Shown here: piece after piece, positions 60,681 through 64,000 of the stretch
Layout of the letters: each line of letters opens with the position of its first letter
Numbering within the stretch: position 1 is the first letter of the stretch
NCBI RefSeq assembly: GCF_921294215.1
Contig: NZ_CAKLDM010000002.1
Span: forward strand, 1,674,001 to 1,738,000
Origin: Vibrio marisflavi CECT 7928
GTDB taxonomy: Bacteria > Pseudomonadota > Gammaproteobacteria > Enterobacterales > Vibrionaceae
Length of the DNA: 64,000 bases
Direction: 5' to 3'
Made by a program: the position numbers and the translations under genes
Notes under the pieces: generated by a model
Databases searched by the model: none
Told to the model about the DNA's origin: nothing
Seen by the model: the letters and a program-made list of their open reading frames with translations, nothing else

Positions 60681-63600
60681 ATGACTACATCTTCCTTGCT
60701 ATCTCTAGCGAACCCGAATGGAGCTGGAGACAAAAAACATGTCGGCAATTTACAAGGAGCAAGCCTTGCTCTCGCTATCTCTGAATTGGCAAACTCTCAC
60801 CAAGGACACACTCTTCTAGCCGTTCCTGATCCACAAACTGCGTTGAAGCTAGTGAGTGAAGTTGAACAGTTCTACGGTGAAGATGTAACACTTTTCCCCG
60901 ACTGGGAAACGCTACCGTACGATAGCTTCTCTCCTCACCAAGAGATCATCTCGGACAGAATCGCTAGGTTATATCAGCTTCCAACTCTGCGCTCTGGAAT
61001 TACTGTTGTGCCTGTTAGTACGCTTCTCCAAAGACAAGCGCCGCGTAGCTTTATGCTGCAGCATACATTGATGGTTAACTCTGGTGACCTTCTATCACTC
61101 GACAAGCTACGTATCAAATTGGAGAACTCAGGGTATCGCCACGTCGACCAAGTATTTGGGCCAGGTGAATATGCCTGTCGTGGTTCGATTCTCGATCTAT
61201 TCCCAATGGGCAGCCAACTTCCCTACCGGATCGACTTCTTTGATGATGAAATCGACACTATCAGAACATTTGATCCGGAAAATCAACGTTCAATAGAAGA
61301 AATCAAAAGCATTCAATTGCTCCCAGCGCACGAGTTTCCAACAACCAAAAACGCGATTGAAGAGTTTCGCACTCGCTGGCGTCTTCGTTTTGAAGCACGC
61401 CGTGAGCCTGAATCAGTATACTCTCAAGTCTCTAAAGGAACTTGGCCAGCTGGTATTGAATACTGGCAACCAATGTTTTTCGAGAGTACTGAAACTCTAT
61501 TCGATTACATTGACGATAGCTGCCAGCTTATCGTAGTTGGCGATATAGAAGCGCCAATCGACAGCTTTTTAGAAGACGTAGACTTTCGATACGAGCAGCG
61601 TAAAGTTGACCCTCTAAGGCCCCTGCTACCTCCAGATGAGCTATGGCTGAAAAAAGATGAGCTTTTCGGGCATTTAAAAGGGTTTGCGCAAATAACACTT
61701 AGTCGTGACACTGTGCAAAATAAGGCTGGCCGCACGAATCTAAAAATTCAACCGTTGCCAGAACTGGCCGTTCAGCATCAATTGAATGAACCGCTGAACT
61801 TGCTACGTAAATTCTGCGAGTCATTTGACGGCAAGGTGATATTTTCAGTTGAATCTGAAGGCCGAAGAGAAGCCTTAGTTGAACTGCTACAAGGGATTAA
61901 ATTAAGGCCCGAGCAAACAGAAAACTTCCAAAGCGCTCTAGATAACAGCAACAAGTTCTCGCTAGTTATAGGTGCCAGTGAACACGGTTTTATATTCAGC
62001 AAACCTAAAGTCGCATTAATTTGTGAAAGCGATTTGCTCGGTGACAGAGTCGTACAGCATCGCCGGAAAAATAAAAAGGTCGTCAACAGCGATACAGTTA
62101 TTCGTAACCTAGCTGAACTCAAGCCCGGCCAGCCTGTTGTTCACATTGACCATGGTATTGGGCGATATATAGGCTTAGAAACACTAGAAGCCGGAGGGAT
62201 GGCCACCGAGTACGTGATGCTCGAGTACCAAAACGAGGCTAAGCTCTACGTACCGGTTTCATCACTCAACCTGATCAGCCGCTACTCAGGCGGTGCAGAA
62301 GACAGCGCTCCGATTCACAAACTCGGTAGCGAAAGTTGGGCAAAAGCTAAGAAGAAAGCTGCTGAGAAAGTCAGAGATGTCGCAGCAGAACTGCTCGATG
62401 TATACGCTAAACGAGAGCTTAAACCCGGCTATAAATTCGTATTGGATCGAGGTCAATATGCGACTTTCAAATCCGGTTTCCCGTTTGAAGAAACAGATGA
62501 CCAAGCGAATGCTATCAACTCTGTGTTGTCCGATATGTGTCAGCCGAAGGCAATGGATCGTCTTGTGTGTGGTGATGTTGGCTTCGGTAAAACTGAAGTC
62601 GCGATGCGAGCGGCTTTCGTCAGCACCGACAATGGCAAGCAAGTCGCTGTTCTAGTCCCAACCACACTGCTTGCTCAACAGCATTTTGAAAACTTTAGAG
62701 ATCGCTTTGCCAACTTACCTATTCGAGTCGAAGTGTTGTCTAGATTCAAATCAGCAAAAGAGCAAAAGCAGATTTTAGCTGACGTGTCCGAAGGTAAAGT
62801 CGATATTGTAGTTGGCACACATAAACTTCTATCTAGCGATATACAGTTCAAAGATCTTGGCTTACTCATTGTGGATGAAGAGCACCGCTTTGGTGTGAGG
62901 CAAAAAGAAAAAGTTAAGGCAATGCGTGCTGACGTAGATATCTTGACCTTAACCGCAACTCCAATTCCAAGAACGCTGAATATGGCGATGAGTGGCATGC
63001 GTGACCTGTCGATAATCGCTACTCCTCCAGCACGGCGCCTATCGATCAAAACCTTTGTCCGTCAACATGACGACAACGTGATTCGCGAAGCTGCACTACG
63101 TGAAATTATGCGTGGTGGTCAGGTTTATTTCCTGCACAATCAGGTAGAAACAATCGAAAAAGTAGCCCAAGATTTAGAAAAGTTGATTCCTGAAGCCCGA
63201 GTCACCGTGGCACATGGTCAAATGCGTGAACGAGAGCTAGAACGCATTATGAACGACTTCTATCATCAGCGCTTTAACCTTTTGGTCTGTACAACGATCA
63301 TCGAAACAGGTATCGACGTCCCAACCGCCAATACCATTATTATGAATCGCGCAGACAATCTAGGCCTAGCTCAGCTTCACCAATTACGTGGACGCGTGGG
63401 TCGTTCTCATCACCAAGCGTATGCCTACCTTTTAACACCGCATCCAAAGGCGATGACCAAAGATGCCATTAAACGCCTTGACGCTATTGCTTCTCTAGAA
63501 GACTTAGGAGCAGGCTTTACTTTGGCAACGCACGACTTAGAAATACGTGGCGCTGGTGAACTGCTTGGTGATGAACAGAGTGGTCAAATTCAATCGGTCG

Positions 63601-64000
63601 GGTTTACGCTGTACATGGAAATGTTGGAACAAGCTGTCGAAGCACTCAAAAATGGTCAAGAGCTGTCGCTAGATGAACTTCTTCGAGAGCAGACTGAGGT
63701 TGAAATGCGCATCCCAGCCCTGCTCCCTGATAGCTATATCCCAGACATCAATACTCGGCTATCTATGTATAAACAGATAGCGAGTGTGCACAACTCTGAC
63801 GAACTATCGGAGATCAAGGTTGAACTTATCGACCGATTTGGCCTGCTGCCCGATGCTGCAAAGAACTTGCTATCAGTATCTGAGGTTAAAATTGCCGCAG
63901 GTACGCTAAAAGTGAAGAAAATAGAAGCTCATGACAAAGGTGGCTATATTGAGTTCTATCCAAATGCTGACATAAACCCGGCCTATTTGGTTAAACTCTT
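60681..64000 (+). CDS. mfd: Transcription-repair coupling factor Mfd (3' end cut off)
   Basis: The gene runs off the right end after about 1,106 codons; E. coli Mfd has 1,148, so some 40 residues are missing. Mfd removes RNA polymerase stalled at lesions and recruits UvrA. The UvrB-homology region (NLQGASLALAI to about residue 300), the RNA polymerase-interacting region (LKPGQPVVHIDHGIGRY) and the RecG-like translocase with Walker A GDVGFGKTEVA and the DEEHRFGV box are all intact. It begins 14 bases after the PilZ-like gene, so the two may be co-transcribed. The ribosome binding site is weak. Confidence 0.95.
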   Translation, partial: MTTSSLLSLANPNGAGDKKHVGNLQGASLALAISELANSHQGHTLLAVPDPQTALKLVSEVEQFYGEDVTLFPDWETLPYDSFSPHQEIISDRIARLYQLPTLRSGITVVPVSTLLQRQAPRSFMLQHTLMVNSGDLLSLDKLRIKLENSGYRHVDQVFGPGEYACRGSILDLFPMGSQLPYRIDFFDDEIDTIRTFDPENQRSIEEIKSIQLLPAHEFPTTKNAIEEFRTRWRLRFEARREPESVYSQVSKGTWPAGIEYWQPMFFESTETLFDYIDDSCQLIVVGDIEAPIDSFLEDVDFRYEQRKVDPLRPLLPPDELWLKKDELFGHLKGFAQITLSRDTVQNKAGRTNLKIQPLPELAVQHQLNEPLNLLRKFCESFDGKVIFSVESEGRREALVELLQGIKLRPEQTENFQSALDNSNKFSLVIGASEHGFIFSKPKVALICESDLLGDRVVQHRRKNKKVVNSDTVIRNLAELKPGQPVVHIDHGIGRYIGLETLEAGGMATEYVMLEYQNEAKLYVPVSSLNLISRYSGGAEDSAPIHKLGSESWAKAKKKAAEKVRDVAAELLDVYAKRELKPGYKFVLDRGQYATFKSGFPFEETDDQANAINSVLSDMCQPKAMDRLVCGDVGFGKTEVAMRAAFVSTDNGKQVAVLVPTTLLAQQHFENFRDRFANLPIRVEVLSRFKSAKEQKQILADVSEGKVDIVVGTHKLLSSDIQFKDLGLLIVDEEHRFGVRQKEKVKAMRADVDILTLTATPIPRTLNMAMSGMRDLSIIATPPARRLSIKTFVRQHDDNVIREAALREIMRGGQVYFLHNQVETIEKVAQDLEKLIPEARVTVAHGQMRERELERIMNDFYHQRFNLLVCTTIIETGIDVPTANTIIMNRADNLGLAQLHQLRGRVGRSHHQAYAYLLTPHPKAMTKDAIKRLDAIASLEDLGAGFTLATHDLEIRGAGELLGDEQSGQIQSVGFTLYMEMLEQAVEALKNGQELSLDELLREQTEVEMRIPALLPDSYIPDINTRLSMYKQIASVHNSDELSEIKVELIDRFGLLPDAAKNLLSVSEVKIAAGTLKVKKIEAHDKGGYIEFYPNADINPAYLVKL

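Overview
The window is ordinary chromosome from a Vibrio or close relative in the Vibrionaceae. The evidence is the protein sequences (VicH-type H-NS, an OmpT-like porin, a PlzB-like PilZ protein, MipA/OmpV, PriC) and a gene order that, from memory, follows two blocks of Vibrio cholerae chromosome 1. The hns to bioA part resembles VC1130-VC1111, and the porin-dinG to mfd part resembles VC1854-VC1886. I see no rRNA, tRNA, CRISPR array, prophage or intact insertion sequence. Both ends are cut inside genes: an NhaC-type antiporter at the left and mfd at the right.

Positions 1-6150 hold hns, then divergent gsk and mnmA-hflD-purB around a perfect PurR-type palindrome. Positions 6168-12190 are a tight seven-gene minus-strand operon: NTF2-like protein, SDR dehydrogenase, FAD amine oxidase, DUF1365, cyclopropane-synthase-like methyltransferase, a DUF2878/chalcone-isomerase-like fusion, and a DUF3833 lipoprotein. 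It looks like membrane fatty-acid modification. Upstream is a good match to an ECF (RpoE/ChrR, ECF11-type) promoter, which suggests a singlet-oxygen or photo-oxidative stress regulon. Then come htpX, a 56-aa protein, and the biotin locus bioB-F-C-D divergent from bioA across a BirA operator.

Positions 19205-28655 hold a DUF2057 protein, an OmpT-like porin, an unusual 262-nt nested inverted-repeat element just before dinG, and then dinG, a TSUP transporter, priC, rsmS, the uL16 hydroxylase gene and a chemoreceptor. Positions 28983-32151 look like an accessory insertion: a frameshifted DMT transporter, then an octaheme HAO-like cytochrome with its NapC/NrfH-type tetraheme partner behind an FNR-like box, probably for anaerobic reduction of nitrite or hydroxylamine. 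xthA and a polar amino acid ABC transporter follow, with a terminator inside the operon.

Positions 36991-43248 form the pyruvate formate-lyase locus. pflB and pflA are separated by an LpxR-like lipid A deacylase and a second chemoreceptor, and no focA is visible next to pflB. yfbU, mipA and the yeaG-yeaH-ycgB stress kinase operon come next. The last part is envelope biogenesis and DNA uptake or repair: kdsB-ycaR-lpxK-msbA-comEC on the minus strand (KDO/lipid A export and DNA uptake), a DUF2062 protein whose 5' end overlaps comEC, lolC-lolD-lolE (lipoprotein export), a PilZ-like gene and mfd.
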